Source: Hippophae tibetana | Lineage: Eukaryota; Streptophyta; Magnoliopsida; Rosales; Elaeagnaceae | Reading direction: 5' to 3' | NCBI GenBank assembly: GCA_037013495.1 | Contig: CM072810.1 | Coordinates: forward strand, 30,595,843 to 30,659,842 | DNA length: 64,000 nucleotides | Shown: positions 11,971-26,850 of the stretch, in pieces | Numbering within the stretch: the first letter of the stretch is position 1 | Layout of the letters: each line of letters begins with the position of its first letter | The notes under the pieces: generated by a model | The model's database searches: none | Told to the model about the DNA's origin: nothing | Seen by the model: only the letters and a program-made list of their open reading frames with translations | Program-made: the position numbers and the translations under genes

Positions 11971-14900
11971 GGAAAAGTAAGAGAACCTAATGCCTTTATA
12001 AAGGCTCTGTCATCACGAACCTCGTATAGCCTCGTAACCAACGTACGGTTTCAATGAAACCGAACCGTTACCACCGTCCATCGTTCTGTTGCACTACTTT
12101 CATGTTATAATAAAAACTAAGGGCATTAAAACTATTTTTATAAATATTTAGGATATATATCAAAATATGCTAAAATAAGGGACATCACTAATACTTTTTT
12201 GTTATAAATATATGCTACTTTTGAATAACAATTAAACACTACTTTAAATTAATTAGTTAAAACAAAATCAATCTACATTTAAAGAATGAAATTTCGAAAT
12301 ATTACAGAATTTTAAATTAACACTAATATAATTTATTATAACTCACACACCAAAACACACGTATACCGTAGAGAAGATTCAAACTCGCTACATTGAATGC
12401 TTTCAAAAAGTACCTAATCATGCTACAAGAAAATTAGCTAATATGAATAATTATAATTTGGAAAAGAAATGCTAAATTAGCTAAACACGTCATATATTAA
12501 TAATTACTTAAATTAATAAATATATTATCAAATTATCATAAAAGTTATAAATAAAACTATGAATGTATCTAAATTTAAGTCTAATATAAAAAGAAATGCA
12601 ATGGCTGTTGCAGCGCAAAGCATGAGTTATTATTGTTTCACGCAGGACTTGGGTTCGAAACCCCCAATAAACATAGTTTTCAATTTTTTTTAAAAGAACA
12701 TCTTCAAGCTCTAGTCGGGTCAACTATACTCGGTTTGGACTCCAGGGGAAACCCCTCCGTATTTCACTATTATGGGGACGGAATTCGAACTTCTTGTTAT
12801 GAGAGTTTTATTTTCGAGTGATTCATGGTCTCATTTTGAATCAAAAACGTCATTTTACATAAAAAGTTAATGAATGATTCAAATGAATGCTCACGATAAA
12901 TTGGAGTTATTTTCTTCATTGTTTTTCAAGTTTAAGTTAACAGAATCACTCAAAAATTAATATTGACACAATTTATAATTTTCAGCACTTACACGGGAAT
13001 TCCAATAAATTTTTTGATTTGATGCTCTCACAAGTTTCTCAAACTTACTCTTTACTTTCTAATTGTGTATATGAATGAATGAGGGAAATGTGAGAGAACA
13101 TGATGCCTTTATAAAGGCTCTATCATCACGAACCTCGTATAGCTTCGTAACCAACATACGGTTTCAACGAAACCGAACCATTACCATCGTACATCGTTCT
13201 GTTGCACTACTTTCATGTTATAATAAAAACTAAGGGCATTTTAACTATTTTTATAAAAATTAAGGATATATATGAAAATATGCTAAAATATGGGACATCA
13301 CTAATACTTTTTTGTTATAAATATAAGCTCCTTTTGAATAACAATTAAACACTACTTTAAATTAATTAGTTAAAAGAATATCAATCTACATTTATAGAAA
13401 GAAATTTTGAAATATTACAAAATTTTAAATTAACACTAATATAAATTATTATAACTCACACACCAAAACACACGTATACCTTAGAGAAGATTCAAACTCG
13501 CTACATTGAATGCTTTCAAAAAGTAGCTAATCATGCTACAAGACAATTAGGTAACATCAATAATTAGGATTTGGAAAAAAATGCTAAATTATCTAAACAC
13601 GTCATTTATTAATAATTACTTAAATTAATAAATATATTATCAAATTATCATAAAAGTAATAAATAAAACTATGAATGTATCTAAATTTAAGTCTAATATA
13701 AAAAGAAATGCAATGGCTGTTGCAGCGCAAAGCATGAATTATTATTGTTTCACGCAGGACTTGGGTTCGAAACCCCCAATAAACATAGTTTTCAATTTTT
13801 TTTAAAAGAACATCTTCAACCTCTAGTCTGGTCAACTCTACTCGGTTTGACTCAAGGGGAAACCACTCCGTATTTCACTATTATGGGGACGGAATTCGAA
13901 CTTCTTGTTATCAGAGTTTTATTTTCGAGTGATTCATGGTCTCATTTTGAATCAAAAACGTCATTTTAAATAAAAAGTTAATGAATGATTCAAATGAATG
14001 CTCACGATAAATTGGATTTATTTTCTTCATTGTTTTTCAAGTTTAAGTTAACAGAATCACTCAAAAATTAATATTGACACAATTTATAATTTTCAGCACT
14101 TACACGGGAATTCCAATAAATTTTTGATTTGATGCTCTCACTAGTTTCTCAAACTTACTCTTTACTTTCTAATTGTGTATATGAATGAATGAGGGACATG
14201 TGAGAGAACCTGATGCCTTTATAAAGGCTCTGTCATCACGAACCTCGTATAGCTTCGTAACCAACATACGGTTTCAACGAAACCGAACCATTACCATCGT
14301 ACATCGTTCTGTTGCACTACTTTCATGTTATAATAAAAACTAAGGGCATTTTAACTATTTTTATAAAAATTAAGGATATATATGAAAATATGCTAAAATA
14401 TGGGACATCACTAATACTTTTTTGTTATAAATATAAGCTCCTTTTGAATAACAATTAAACACTACTTTAAATTAATTAGTTAAAAGAATATCAATCTACA
14501 TTTATAGAAAGAAATTTTGAAATATTACAAAATTTTAAATTAACACTAATATAAATTATTATAACTCACACACCAAAACACACGTATACCTTAGAGAAGA
14601 TTCAAACTCGCTACATTGAATGCTTTCAAAAAGTACCTAATCATGCTACAAGACAATTAGCTAATATCAATAATTAGAATTTGGAAAATAAATTGCTAAA
14701 TTATCTAAACACGTCATTTATTAATAATTACTTAAATTAATAAATATATAATCAAATTATCATAAAAGTAATAAATAAAACTATGAATGTATCTAAATTT
14801 AAGTCTAATATAAAAAGAAATGCAATGGATGTTGCAGCGCAAAGCATGAGTTATTATTGTTTCACGCAGGACTTTGGTTCGAAACCCCAAATAAACATAG

Positions 14901-17390
14901 TTTTCAATTTTTTTTAAAAGAACATCTTAACCTCTAGTCGGGTCAACTCTACTCGGTTTGGACTCCAGGGGAAACCCCTGCGTATTTCACTTTTATGGGG
15001 ACCAAATTCGACCTTCTTTTTATCAGATTTTTTTTTTTCGAGTGATTCATGTTCTAATTTTGAATCAAAAACTTCATTTTAAATGAAAAGTTAATGAATG
15101 ATTCAAATGAATGCTCACGATAAATTGGATTTATTTTCTTCATTGTTTTTCAAGTTTAAGTTAACAGAATTACTCTAAAATCAGTATTGACACAATTTAT
15201 AATTTTAAGCACTTCCTCGGGAATTCCAATAAATTTTTGATTTGATCCTCTCACTAGTTTCTCAAACTTACTCTTTAGTTTCTAATTGTGTATATGAATG
15301 AATGAGTGAAAAGTAAGAGAACCTGATGCCTTTATAAAGGCTATGTCATCACGAACCTCGTATAGCTTTGTTACCTACGTATGAATTCAACGAAAACGAA
15401 CCGTTACCACCGTCCTTCGTTCTGTTGCACTACTTTCATGTTATAATAAAAACTAAGGGCATTAAAACTATTTTTATAAAAATTAAGGATATATATGAAA
15501 ATATGCTAAAATAAGGGACATCACAAATACTTTTTTGTTATAAATATATGCTCCTTTTGAATAACAATCAAAACACTTCTTTAAATTAATTAGTTAAAAG
15601 AATAGCAATCTACAATTATAGAAAGAAATTTCGAAATGTTACAAAATTCTAAATTAACACTAATATAAATTATTATAACTCACACACCAAAACACACGTA
15701 TACCGTAGAGAAGATTCAAACTCGCTACATTGAATGCTTTCAAAAAGTACCTAATCATGCTACAAGAAAATTAGCTAATATCAATAATTATAATTTGGAA
15801 AAGAAATGCTAAATTATCTAAACACGTCATTTATTAATAATTACTTAAATTAATAAATATATTATCAAATTATCATAAAAGTTATAAATTAAACTATGAA
15901 TGTATCTAAATTTAAGTCTAATATAAAAATAAATGCAATGGTTGTTGCGGCGCAAAGCATGAGTTATTATTGTTTCACACAGAACTTGGGTTCGAAACTC
16001 TCAATAAACATAGTTTTTAATTTTTTTTAAAAGAATATCTTCAACCTCTAGTCGGGTCAACTCTACTCGGTTTTGACTCCAGGGGAAACATCTCCGTATT
16101 TCACTATTATGGGGACGGAATTCGAACTTCTTGTTATCAGAGTTTTATTTTCGAGTGATTCATGGTCTCATTTTGAATCAAAAACATCATTTTATATAAA
16201 AAGTTAATGAATGATTCAAGTTAATGCTCACGATAAATTGGATTTATTTTATTCATTGTTTTTCAAGTTTAAGTTAACAGAATCACTCAAAAATTAATAT
16301 TGACACAATTTATAATTTTCAGCACTTACACGGGAATTCCAATAAATTTTTGTTTTGATGCTCTTACTAGTTTCTCAAACTTACTCTTTACTTTCTAATT
16401 GTGTATATGAATGAATGAGGGACATGTGAGAGAACCTGATGCCTTTATAAAGGCTCTGTCATCACGAACCTCGTATAGCTTCATAACCAACATACGGTTT
16501 CAACGAAACCGAACCATTACCATCGTACATCGTTCTGTTGCACTACTTTCATGTTATAATAAAAACTAAGGGCATTTTAACTATTTTTATAAAAATTAAG
16601 GATATATATGAAAATATGCTAAAATATGGGACATCACTAATACTTTTTTGTTATAAATATAAGCTCCTTTTGAATAACAGTTAAACACTACTTTAAATTA
16701 ATTAGTTAAAAGAATATCAATCTACATTTATAGAAAGAAATTTTGAAATATTACAAAATTTTAAATTAACACTAATATAAATTATTATAACTCACACACC
16801 AAAACACACGTATACCTTAGAGAAGATTCAAACTCGCTACATTGAATGCTTTCAAAAAGTAGCTAATCATGCTATAAGACAATTAGGTAACATCAATAAT
16901 TAGGATTTGGAAAAAAATGCTAAATTATCTAAACACGTCATTTATTAATAATTACTTAAATTAATAAATATATTATCAAATTATCATAAAAGTAATAAAT
17001 AAAACTATGAATGTATCTAAATTTAAGTCTAATATAAAAAGAAATGCAATGGCTGTTGCAGCGCAAAGCATGAGTTATTATTGTTTCACGCAGGACTTGG
17101 GTTCGAAACCCCCAATAAACATAGTTTTCAATTTTTTTTAAAAGAACATCTTCAAGCTCTAGTCGGGTCAACTGTACTCGGTTTGGACTCCAGGGGAAAC
17201 CCCTACGTATTTCACTTTTATGGGGACGAAATTCGACCTTCTTTTTATCAGATTTTTTTTCCCGCGTGATTCATGGTCTCATTTTGAATCAAAAACTTCA
17301 TTTTAAATAAAAAGTTAATGAATGATTCAAATGAATGCTCACGATAAATTGGATTTATTTTCTTCATTGTTTTTCAAGTTTAAGTTAACA
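11971..17390. repeat. Satellite block 3: monomers 12-16, mosaic
   Basis: Landmarks are at 12652, 13764, 14876, 15989 and 17100. Monomers 13, 14 and 16 share 'agggcattttaac' (near 13233, 14345 and 16570). Monomers 13 and 16 share 'taggatttgg'. Monomers 12 and 16 share the private 'ttcaagctc' (near 12704 and 17152). Monomer 16 therefore looks like a left part related to 13 joined to a right part related to 12. The left part of monomer 15 matches monomer 4, 12199 bp away. No gene is present. Confidence 0.85.
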
Positions 17391-20300
17391 GAATTACTCT
17401 AAAATCAGTATTGACACAATTTATAATTTTAAGCACTTACTCGGGAATTCCAATAAATTTTTGATTTCATACTCTCACTAGTTTCTCAAACTTACTCTTT
17501 ACTTTCTAATTGTGTATATGAATGAATGAGGGAAATGTGAGAGAACCTGATGCCTTTATAAAGGCTCTATCATCACGAACCTCGTATAGCTTCGTAACTA
17601 ACATACGGTTTCAACGAAACCGAACCGTTACCACCGTCCATCGTTCTGTTGCACTACTTTCATGTTATAATAAAAACTAAGGGCATTAAAACTATTTTTA
17701 TAAAAATTAAGGATATATATGAAAATATGCTAAAATAAGGGAGATCAATAATACTTTTTTGTTATAAATATATGCTCCTTTTGAATTACAATTAAACACT
17801 ACTTTAAATTAATTAGTTAAAAGAATATCAATCTACATTTATAGAAAGAAATTTCGAAATATTAAAAAATTCTAAATTTACACTAATATAAATTATTATA
17901 ACTCACACACCAAAACACACGTATATCTTAGAGAAGATTCAAACTCGCTACATTGAATGCTTTAAAAAAGTACCTAATCATGCTACAAGACAATTAGCTA
18001 ATATCAATAATTAGAATTAGGAAAATAAATTGCTAAATTATCTAAACACGTCATTTATTAATAATTACTTAAATTAATAAATATATTATTATATTATCAT
18101 AAAAGTTATAAATAAAACTATGAATGTATCTAAATTTAAGTCTAATATAAAAAGAAATGCAATGGTTGTTGCAGCGCAAAGCATGAGTTATTATTGTTTC
18201 ACGCAGGACTTGGGTTCGAAACCCTCAATAAACATAGTTTTCAATTTTTTTTAAAAGAACATCTTCGACCTCTAGTCGGGTCAACTCTACTCGGTTTGGA
18301 CTCAGGGGAAACCCCTGCGTATTTCACTTTTATGGGGACGAAATTCGACCTTTTTTTTATCAGAGTTTTATTTTCGAGTGATTCATGGTTTCATTTTGAA
18401 TCAAAAACGTCATTTTACATAAAAAAGTTAATGAATGATTCAAATGAATGCTCACGATAAATTGGATTTATTTTCTTCATTGTTTTTCAAGTTTAAGTTA
18501 ACAGAATCACTCTAAAATCAGTATTGACGCAATTTATAATTTTCAGAACTTACACGGGAATTGCAATAAATGTTTGATTTGATGCTCTAACTAGTTTCTC
18601 AAACTTACTCTTTACTTTCTAATGGTGTGTATGAATGAATGAGTGAAAAGTAAGAGAACCTGATGCCTTTATAAAGGCTCTGTCATCACGAACCTCGTAT
18701 AGCCTCGTAACCAACGTACGGTTTCAACGAAACCGAACCGTTACCACCCTCCATCGTTCTGTTGCACTACTTTCATGTTATAATAAAAACTAAGGGCATT
18801 AAAACTATTTTTATAAAAATTTAGGATATATATCAAAATATGCTAAAATAAGGGACATCACTAATACTTTTTTGTTATAAATATATGCTACTTTTGAATA
18901 ACAATTAAACACTACTTTAAATTAATTAGTTAAAACAATATCAATCTACATTTAAAGAATGAAATTTCGAAATATTACAGAATTTTAAATTAATACTAAT
19001 ATAAATTATTACAACTCACACACCAAAACACACGTATACCTTAGAGAAGATTGAAACTCGCTACATTGAATGCTTTCAAAAAGTACCTAATCATGCTACA
19101 AGACAATTAGCAAAGATCCATAATTAGAATTAGGAAAATAAATTGCTAAATTATATAAACATGTCATTTATTAATAATTACTTAAATTAATAAATATATT
19201 ATCAAATTATCATAAAAGTTATAAATTAAACTATGAATGTATCTAAATTTAAGTCTAATATAAAAATAAATGCAATGGTTGTTGCGGCGGAAAGCATGAG
19301 TTATTTTTGTTTCACGCAGAACTTGGGTTCGAAACCCTTTATAAACATAGTTTTTAATTTTTTTTAAAAGAACATCTTCAACCTCTAGTCGGGTCAACTC
19401 TATTCGGTTTTGACTCTAGGGGAAACCCCTCCGTATTTCACTATTATGGCGACGGAATTTGAACTTCTTGTTATCAGAGTTTTATTTTCGAGTGATTCAT
19501 GGTCTCATTTTGAATCAAAAACGTCATTTTAAATAAAAAGTTAATGAATAATTCAAATTAATGCTCACGATAAATTGGATTTATTTTCTTCATTGTTTTT
19601 CAAGTTTAAGTTAACAGAATTACTCTAAAATCAGTATTGACACAATTTATAATTTTAAGCACTTACTCGGGAATTCCAATAAATTTTTGATTTCATACTC
19701 TCACTAGTTTCTCAAACTTACTCTTTACTTTCTAATTGTGTATATGAATGAATGAGGGAAATGTGAGAGAACCTGATGCCTTTATAAAGGCTCTATCATC
19801 ACAAACCTCGTATAGCTTCGTAACTAACATACGGTTTCAACGAAACCGAACCGTTACCACCGTCCATCGTTCTGTTGCACTACTTTCATGTTATAATAAA
19901 AACTAAGGGCATTAAAACTATTTTTATAAAAATTAAGGATATATATGAAAATATGCTAAAATAAGGGAAATCAATAATACTTTTTTGTTATAAATATATG
20001 CTCCTTTTGAATTACAATTAAACACTACTTTAAATTAATTAGTTAAAAGAATATCAATCTACATTTATAGAAAGAAATTTCGAAATATTAAAAAATTCTA
20101 AATTTACACTAATATAAATTATTATAACTCACACACCAAAACACACGTATATCTTAGAGAAGATTCAAACTCGCTACATTGAATGCTTTAAAAAAGTACC
20201 TAATCATGCTACAAGACAATTAGCTAATATCAATAATTAGAATTAGGAAAATAAATTGCTAAATTATCTAAACACGTCATTTATTAATAATTACTTAAAT

Positions 20301-23300
20301 TAATAAATATATTATTATATTATCATAAAAGTTATAAATAAAACTATGAATGTATCTAAATTTAAGTCTAATATAAAAAGAAATGCAATGGTTGTTGCAG
20401 TGCAAAGCATGAGTTATTATTGTTTCACGCAGGACTTGGGTTCGAAACCCTCAATAAACATAGTTTTCAATTTTTTTTAAAAGAACATCTTCGACCTCTA
20501 GTCGGGTCAACTCTACTCGGTTTGGACTCCAGGGGAAACCCCTGCGTATTTCACTTTTATGGGGACGAAATTCGACCTTTTTTTTATCAGAGTTTTATTT
20601 TCGAGTGATTCATGGTCTCATTTTGAATCAAAAACGTCATTTTACATAAAAAGTTAATGAATGATTCAAATGAATGCTCACGATAAATTGGATTTATTTT
20701 CTTCATTGTTTTTCAAGTTTAAGTTAACAGAATCACTCTAAAATCAGTATTGACGCAATTTATAATTTTCAGCACTTACACGGGAATTGCAATATCTGTT
20801 TGATTTGATGCTCTAACTAGTTTCTCAAACTTACTCTTTACTTTCTAATGGTGTGTATGAATGAATGAGTGAAAAGTAAGAGAACCTGATGCCTTTATAA
20901 AGGCTCTGTCATCACGAACCTCGTATAGCCTCGTAACCAACGTACGGTTTCAACGAAACCAAACCGTTACCACCCTCCATCGTTCTGTTGCACTACTTTC
21001 ATGTTATAATAAAAACTAAGGGCATTAAAACTATTTTTATAAAAATTTAGGATATATATCAAAATATGCTAAAATAAGGGACATCAGTAATACTTTTTTG
21101 TTATAAATATATGCTACTTTTGAATAACAATTAAACACTAGTTTAAATTAATTAGTTAAAACAATATCAATCTACATTTAAAGAATGAAATTTCGAAATA
21201 TTACAGAATTTTAAATTAATACTAATATAAATTATTACAACTCACACACCAAAACACACGTATACCTTAGAGAAGATTGAAACTCGCTACATTGAATGCT
21301 TTCAAAAAGTACCTAATCATGCTACAAGACAATTAGCAAAGATCCATAATTAGAATTAGGAAAATAAATTGCTAAATTATATAAACACGTCATTTATTAA
21401 TAATTACTTAAATTAATAAATATATTATCAAATTATCATAAAAGTTATAAATTAAACTATGAATGTATCTAAATTTAAGTCTAATATAAAAATAAATGCA
21501 ATGGTTGTTGCTTCCCAATGCATGAATTATTATTGTTTCACGCAGCACTTGGGTTGGAAACCCTCAATAAACATAGTTTTTGATTTTTTTTAAAAGAACA
21601 TCTTCAACCTCTAGTCGGGTCAACTCTATTCGGTTTTGACTCTAGGGGAAACCCCTCCGTATTTCACTATTATGGGGACGGAATTTGAACTTCTTGTTAT
21701 CAGAGTTTTATTTTCGAGTGATTCATGGTCTCATTTTGAATCAAAAACGTCATTTTAAATAAAAAGTTAATGAATAATTCAAATTAATGCTCACGATAAA
21801 TTGGATTTATTTTCTTCATTGTTTTTCAAGTTTAAGTTAACAGAATTACTCTAAAATCAGTATTGACACAATTTATAATTTTAAGCACTTACTCGGGAAT
21901 TCCAATAAATTTTTGATTTCATACTCTCACTAGTTTCTCAAACTTACTCTTTACTTTCTAATTGTGTATATGAATGAATGAGGGAAATGTGAGAGAACCT
22001 GATGCCTTTATAAAGGCTCTATCATCACGAACCTCGTATAGCTTCGTAACTAACATACGGTTTCAACGAAACCGAACCGTTACCACCGTCCATCGTTCTG
22101 TTGCACTACTTTCATGTTATAATAAAAACTAAGGGCATTAAAACTATTTTTATAAAAATTAAGGATATATATGAAAATATGCTAAAATAAGGGAAATCAA
22201 TAATACTTTTTTGTTATAAATATATGCTCCTTTTGAATTACAATTAAACACTACTTTAAATTAATTAGTTAAAAGAATATCAATCTACATTTATAGAAAG
22301 AAATTTCGAAATATTAAAAAATTCTAAATTTACACTAATATAAATTATTATAACTCACACACCAAAACACACGTATATCTTAGAGAAGATTCAAACTCGC
22401 TACATTGAATGCTTTAAAAAAGTACCTAATCATGCTACAAGACAATTAGCTAATATCAATAATTAGAATTAGGAAAATAAATTGCTAAATTATCTAAACA
22501 CGTCATTTATTAATAATTACTTAAATTAATAAATATATTATTATATTATCATAAAAGTTATAAATAAAACTATGAATGTATCTAAATTTAAGTCTAATAT
22601 AAAAAGAAATGCAATGGTTGTTGCAGCGCAAAGCATGAGTTATTATTGTTTCACGCAGGACTTGGGTTCGAAACCCTCAATAAACATAGTTTTCAATTTT
22701 TTTTAAAAGAACATCTTCGACCTCTAGTCGGGTCAACTCTACTCGGTTTGGACTCCAGGGGAAACCCCTGCGTATTTCACTTTTATGGGGACGAAATTCG
22801 ACCTTTTTTTTATCAGAGTTTTATTTTCGAGTGATTCATGGTCTCATTTTGAATCAAAAACGTCATTTTACATAAAAAGTTAATGAATGATTCAAATGAA
22901 TGCTCACGATAAATTGGATTTATTTTCTTCATTGTTTTTCAAGTTTAAGTTAACAGAATCACTCTAAAATCAGTATTGACGCAATTTATAATTTTCAGCA
23001 CTTACACGGGAATTGCAATATCTGTTTGATTTGATGCTCTAACTAGTTTCTCAAACTTACTCTTTACTTTCTAATGGTGTGTATGAATGAATGAGTGAAA
23101 AGTAAGAGAACCTGATGCCTTTATAAAGGCTCTATCATCACGAACCTCGTATAGCCTCGTAACCAACGTACGGTTTCAACGAAACCGAACCGTTACCACC
23201 CTCCATCGTTCTGTTGCACTACTTTCATGTTATAATAAAAACTAAGGGCATTAAAACTATTTTTATAAAAATTTAGGATATATATCAAAATATGCTAAAA

Positions 23301-24068
23301 TAAGGGACATCACTAATACTTTTTTGTTATAAATATATGCTACTTTTGAATAACAATTAAACACTAGTTTAAATTAATTAGTTAAAACAATATCAATCTA
23401 CATTTAAAGAATGAAATTTCGAAATATTACAGAATTTTAAATTAATACTAATATAAATTATTACAACTCACACACCAAAACACACGTATACCTTAGAGAA
23501 GATTGAAACTCGCTACATTGAATGCTTTCAAAAAGTACCTAATCATGCTACAAGACAATTAGCAAAGATCCATAATTAGAATTAGGAAAATAAATTGCTA
23601 AATTATATAAACACGTCATTTATTAATAATTACTTAAATTAATAAATATATTATCAAATTATCATAAAAGTTATAAATTAAACTATGAATGTATCTAAAT
23701 TTAAGTCTAATATAAAAATAAATGCAATGGTTGTTGCGGCGGAAAGCATGAGTTATTATTGTTTCACGCAGAACTTGGGTTCGAAACCCTCAATAAACAT
23801 AGTTTTTAATTTTTTTTAAAAGAACATCTTCAACCTCTAGTCTGGTCAACTCTATTCGGTTTTGACTCTAGGGGAAACCCCTCCGTATTTCACTATTATG
23901 GGGACGGAATTTGAACTTCTTGTTATCAGAGTTTTATTTTCGAGTGATTCATGATCTCATTTTGAATCAAAAACGTCATTTTAAATAAAAAGTTAATGAA
24001 TGATTCAAATTAATGCTCACGATAAATTGGATTTATTTTCTTCATTGTTTTTCAAGTTTAAGTTAACA
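17391..24068. repeat. Satellite block 4: three dimer units of 2226 bp
   Basis: The units run 17391-19616, 19617-21842 and 21843-24068, each starting at the variant 'gaattactctaaaatcag' and each exactly 2226 bp long. Landmarks are at 18213, 19326, 20439, 21552, 22665 and 23778, spaced 1113 bp throughout. One monomer type has 'cttcgacctctag'. The other has 'caattagcaaagatcc' and 'gattgaaactcgc'. Unit 1 differs from its siblings by a one-base loss and a one-base gain, which explains why a longer spurious open frame appears there. Unit 2 carries a foreign patch at 21511-21582. Confidence 0.95.
21511..21582. repeat. Conversion-like patch in monomer 20
   Basis: Within an otherwise regular 2226-bp dimer block, these ~72 bases differ from the sister monomers 18 and 22 and match monomer 42 (45909-45980), including the otherwise unseen GGTTGGAAACC box and 'cttcccaatgcatgaatt'. 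The flanks ('aaataaatgcaatgg' on the left, 'ctctattcgg' on the right) keep the local type. This fits short-tract gene conversion across about 24.4 kb, or between sister chromatids or homologues. Confidence 0.85.
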
Positions 24069-26440
24069 GAATCACTCTAAAATCAATATTGACACAATTT
24101 ATAATTTTCAGCACTTACACGGGAATTCCAAAAAAAAATTGATTTGATGCTCTCACTAGTTTCTCAAACTTTCTCCTTACTTTCTAATGGTGTATATGAA
24201 TGAATGACTCAAAACAAAGAGAACATGATGCCTTTATAAAGGCTCTATCATCACGAACCTGGTATAGCCTCGTAACCAACGTACGGTTTCAACGAAACCG
24301 AACCGTTACCACCGTCCATCGTTCTGTTGCACTACTTTCATGTTATAATAAAAACTAAGGGCATTAAAACTATTTTTATAAATATTTATGATATATATGA
24401 AAATATGCTAAAATAAGGGACATCACTAATACTTTTTTGTTATAAATATATGCTCCTTTTGAATAACAATTAAACACTACTTTAATTTAATTTGTTAAAA
24501 CAATATCAACCTACATTTAAAGAAAGAAATTTCGAAATATTACAAAATTCTAAATTAACACTAATATAAATTATTACAACTCACACTCCAAAACACACGT
24601 ATACCTTAGAGAAGATTCAAACTCGCTACATTGAATGCTTTCAAAAAGTAGCTAATCATACTACAAGACAATTAGGTAATATCAATAATTAGAATTAGGA
24701 AAAAAATCATAAATTATCTGAACACGTCATTTATTAATAATTACTTAAATTAATAAATATATTATCAAATTATCATAAAAGTTATAAATAAAACTATGAA
24801 TGTATCTAAATTTAAGTCTAATATAAAAATAAATGTAATGGATGTTGCAGCGCAAAGCATGAGTTATTATTGTATCACGCAAGACTTGGGTTCGAAACCC
24901 TAAATAAACATAGTTTTTAATTTTTTTAAAAGAACATCTTCAACCTCCAGTCGGGTCAACTCTACTCGGTTTTGACTCCAGGGGAAACCCCTCCGTATTT
25001 CACTATTATGGGGACGGAATTCGACCTTCTTTTTTTCAGAGTTTTATTTTCGAGTGATTCCTGGTCTCATTTTGAATCAAAAACGTTATTTTAAATAAAA
25101 AGTTAATGAATGATTCAAATGAATGCTCACGATAAATTGGATTTATTTTCTTCATTGTTTTTCAAGTTTAAGTTAACAGAATCACTCTAAAATCAATATT
25201 GACACAATTTATAATTTTCAGCACTTACACGGGAATTCCAATAAATTTTTGATTTGATCCTCTCACTAGTTTCTCAAACTTACTCTTTACTTTCTAATTG
25301 TGTATATGAATGAATGAGGGAAATGTGAGAGAACCTGATGCCTTTATAAAGGCTCTGTCATAACGAACCTCGTATAGCTTCGTAACCAACGTACGGTTTC
25401 AACGAAACCGAACCATTACCATCGTACATCGTTCTGTTGCACTACTTTCATGTTATAATAAAAACTAAGGGCATTAAAACTATTTTTATAAAAATTAAGG
25501 ATATATATGAAAATATGCTAAAATATGTAACATCACTAATACTTTTTTGTTATAAATATAAGCTCCTTTTGAATAACAATTAAACACTACTTTAAATTAA
25601 TTAGTTAAAAGAATATCAATCTACATTTATAGAATGAAATTTTGAAATATTACAAAATTCTAAATTAACACTAATATAAATTATTATAACTCACACACCA
25701 AAACACACGTATACCTTAGAGAAGATTCAAACTCGCTACATTGAATGCTTTCTAAAAGTAGCTAATCATGCTACAAGACAATTAGGTAACATCAATAATT
25801 AGAATTTGGAAAAAAATGCTAAATTATCTAAACACGTCATTTATTAATAATTACTTAAATTAATAAATATATTATCAAATTATCCTAAAAGTACTAAATA
25901 AAACTATGAATGTATCTAAATTTAAGTCTAATATAAAAATAATTGCAATTGTTGTTGCTTCCTAATGCATGAGTTATTATTGTTTCACGCAGGACTTGGG
26001 TTTGAAACCCTCAATAAACATAGTTTTTGTTTTTTTTAAAAGAACATCTTCAACCTCAAGTCGGGTCAACTCTACTCGGTTTTGACTCCAGGGGAAACCC
26101 CTCCGTATTTTACTATTATGAGGACGGAATTCGACCTTCGTTTTATCAAAGTTTTGTTTTCGAGTGATTCATGGTCTCTTTTTGAATCAAAAAGGTCAAT
26201 TTAAATAAAAAGTTAATGAATGATTCAAATGAATGCGCACGATAAATTGGATTTATTTTCTTCATTGTTTTTCAAGTTTAAGTTAACAAAATCACTCTAA
26301 AATCAATATTAACACAATATATAATTTTCAGCACTTACACAGGAATTCCAATAAATTTTTGATTTGATGCTCTCACTAGTTTCTCAAACTTACTCTTTAC
26401 TTTCTAATTGTGTATATGATTGAATGAAGGAAAAGTGAGA

Positions 26441-26455
26441 GAACCTGATTATAAA
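26441..26455. other. First copy of the 5-bp deletion destroying the palindrome
   Basis: 'cctgattataaagg' here replaces 'cctgatgcctttataaagg'; the five bases TGCCT are missing. Leftward of this point no monomer has the deletion. Rightward it recurs near 29763, 33095, 35315, 36421, 37528, 38637, 39745, 41962, 44182, 45291, 46398, 47505, 48612, 50829, 55215 and in each monomer junction from 58493 on. It marks a monomer lineage that spread only in the right part of the array. Confidence 0.88.
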
Positions 26456-26829
26456 GGCTCTCTCATCACGAACCTCGTATAGCTTTGTAACCAACGTACG
26501 GTTTCAACGAAACCGAACCGTTACCACCATCCATCGTTCTGTTGCACTACTTTCCTGTTATAATAAAAACTAAGTTCATTAAAACTATTTTTATAAAAAT
26601 TAAGGATATATATGAAAATATGCTAAAACAAGGGACATCAATAATACTTTTCTGTTATAAATATATGCTCTTTTTGAATAACAATTAAACAGTACTTGAA
26701 ATTAATTAGTTAAAAGAATATCAATCTACATTTATAGAAAGAAATTTCGAAATATTAAAAAATTCTAAATTAACACTAATATAAATTATTATAACTCATA
26801 CACCAAAACACACGTATACCTTAGAAAAG

Positions 26830-26850
26830 ATTCAAACTCGTTCAAAAAGT
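26830..26850. other. Deletion junction (14 bp) in monomer 25
   Basis: 'aaactcgttcaaaaag' lacks the 14 bases 'ctacattgaatgct' found in the other monomers. The loss removes sequence between the two boxes of the minus-strand tRNA-like segment. It contributes to the 1093-bp spacing together with the 5-bp palindrome deletion at 26446. Confidence 0.9.
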
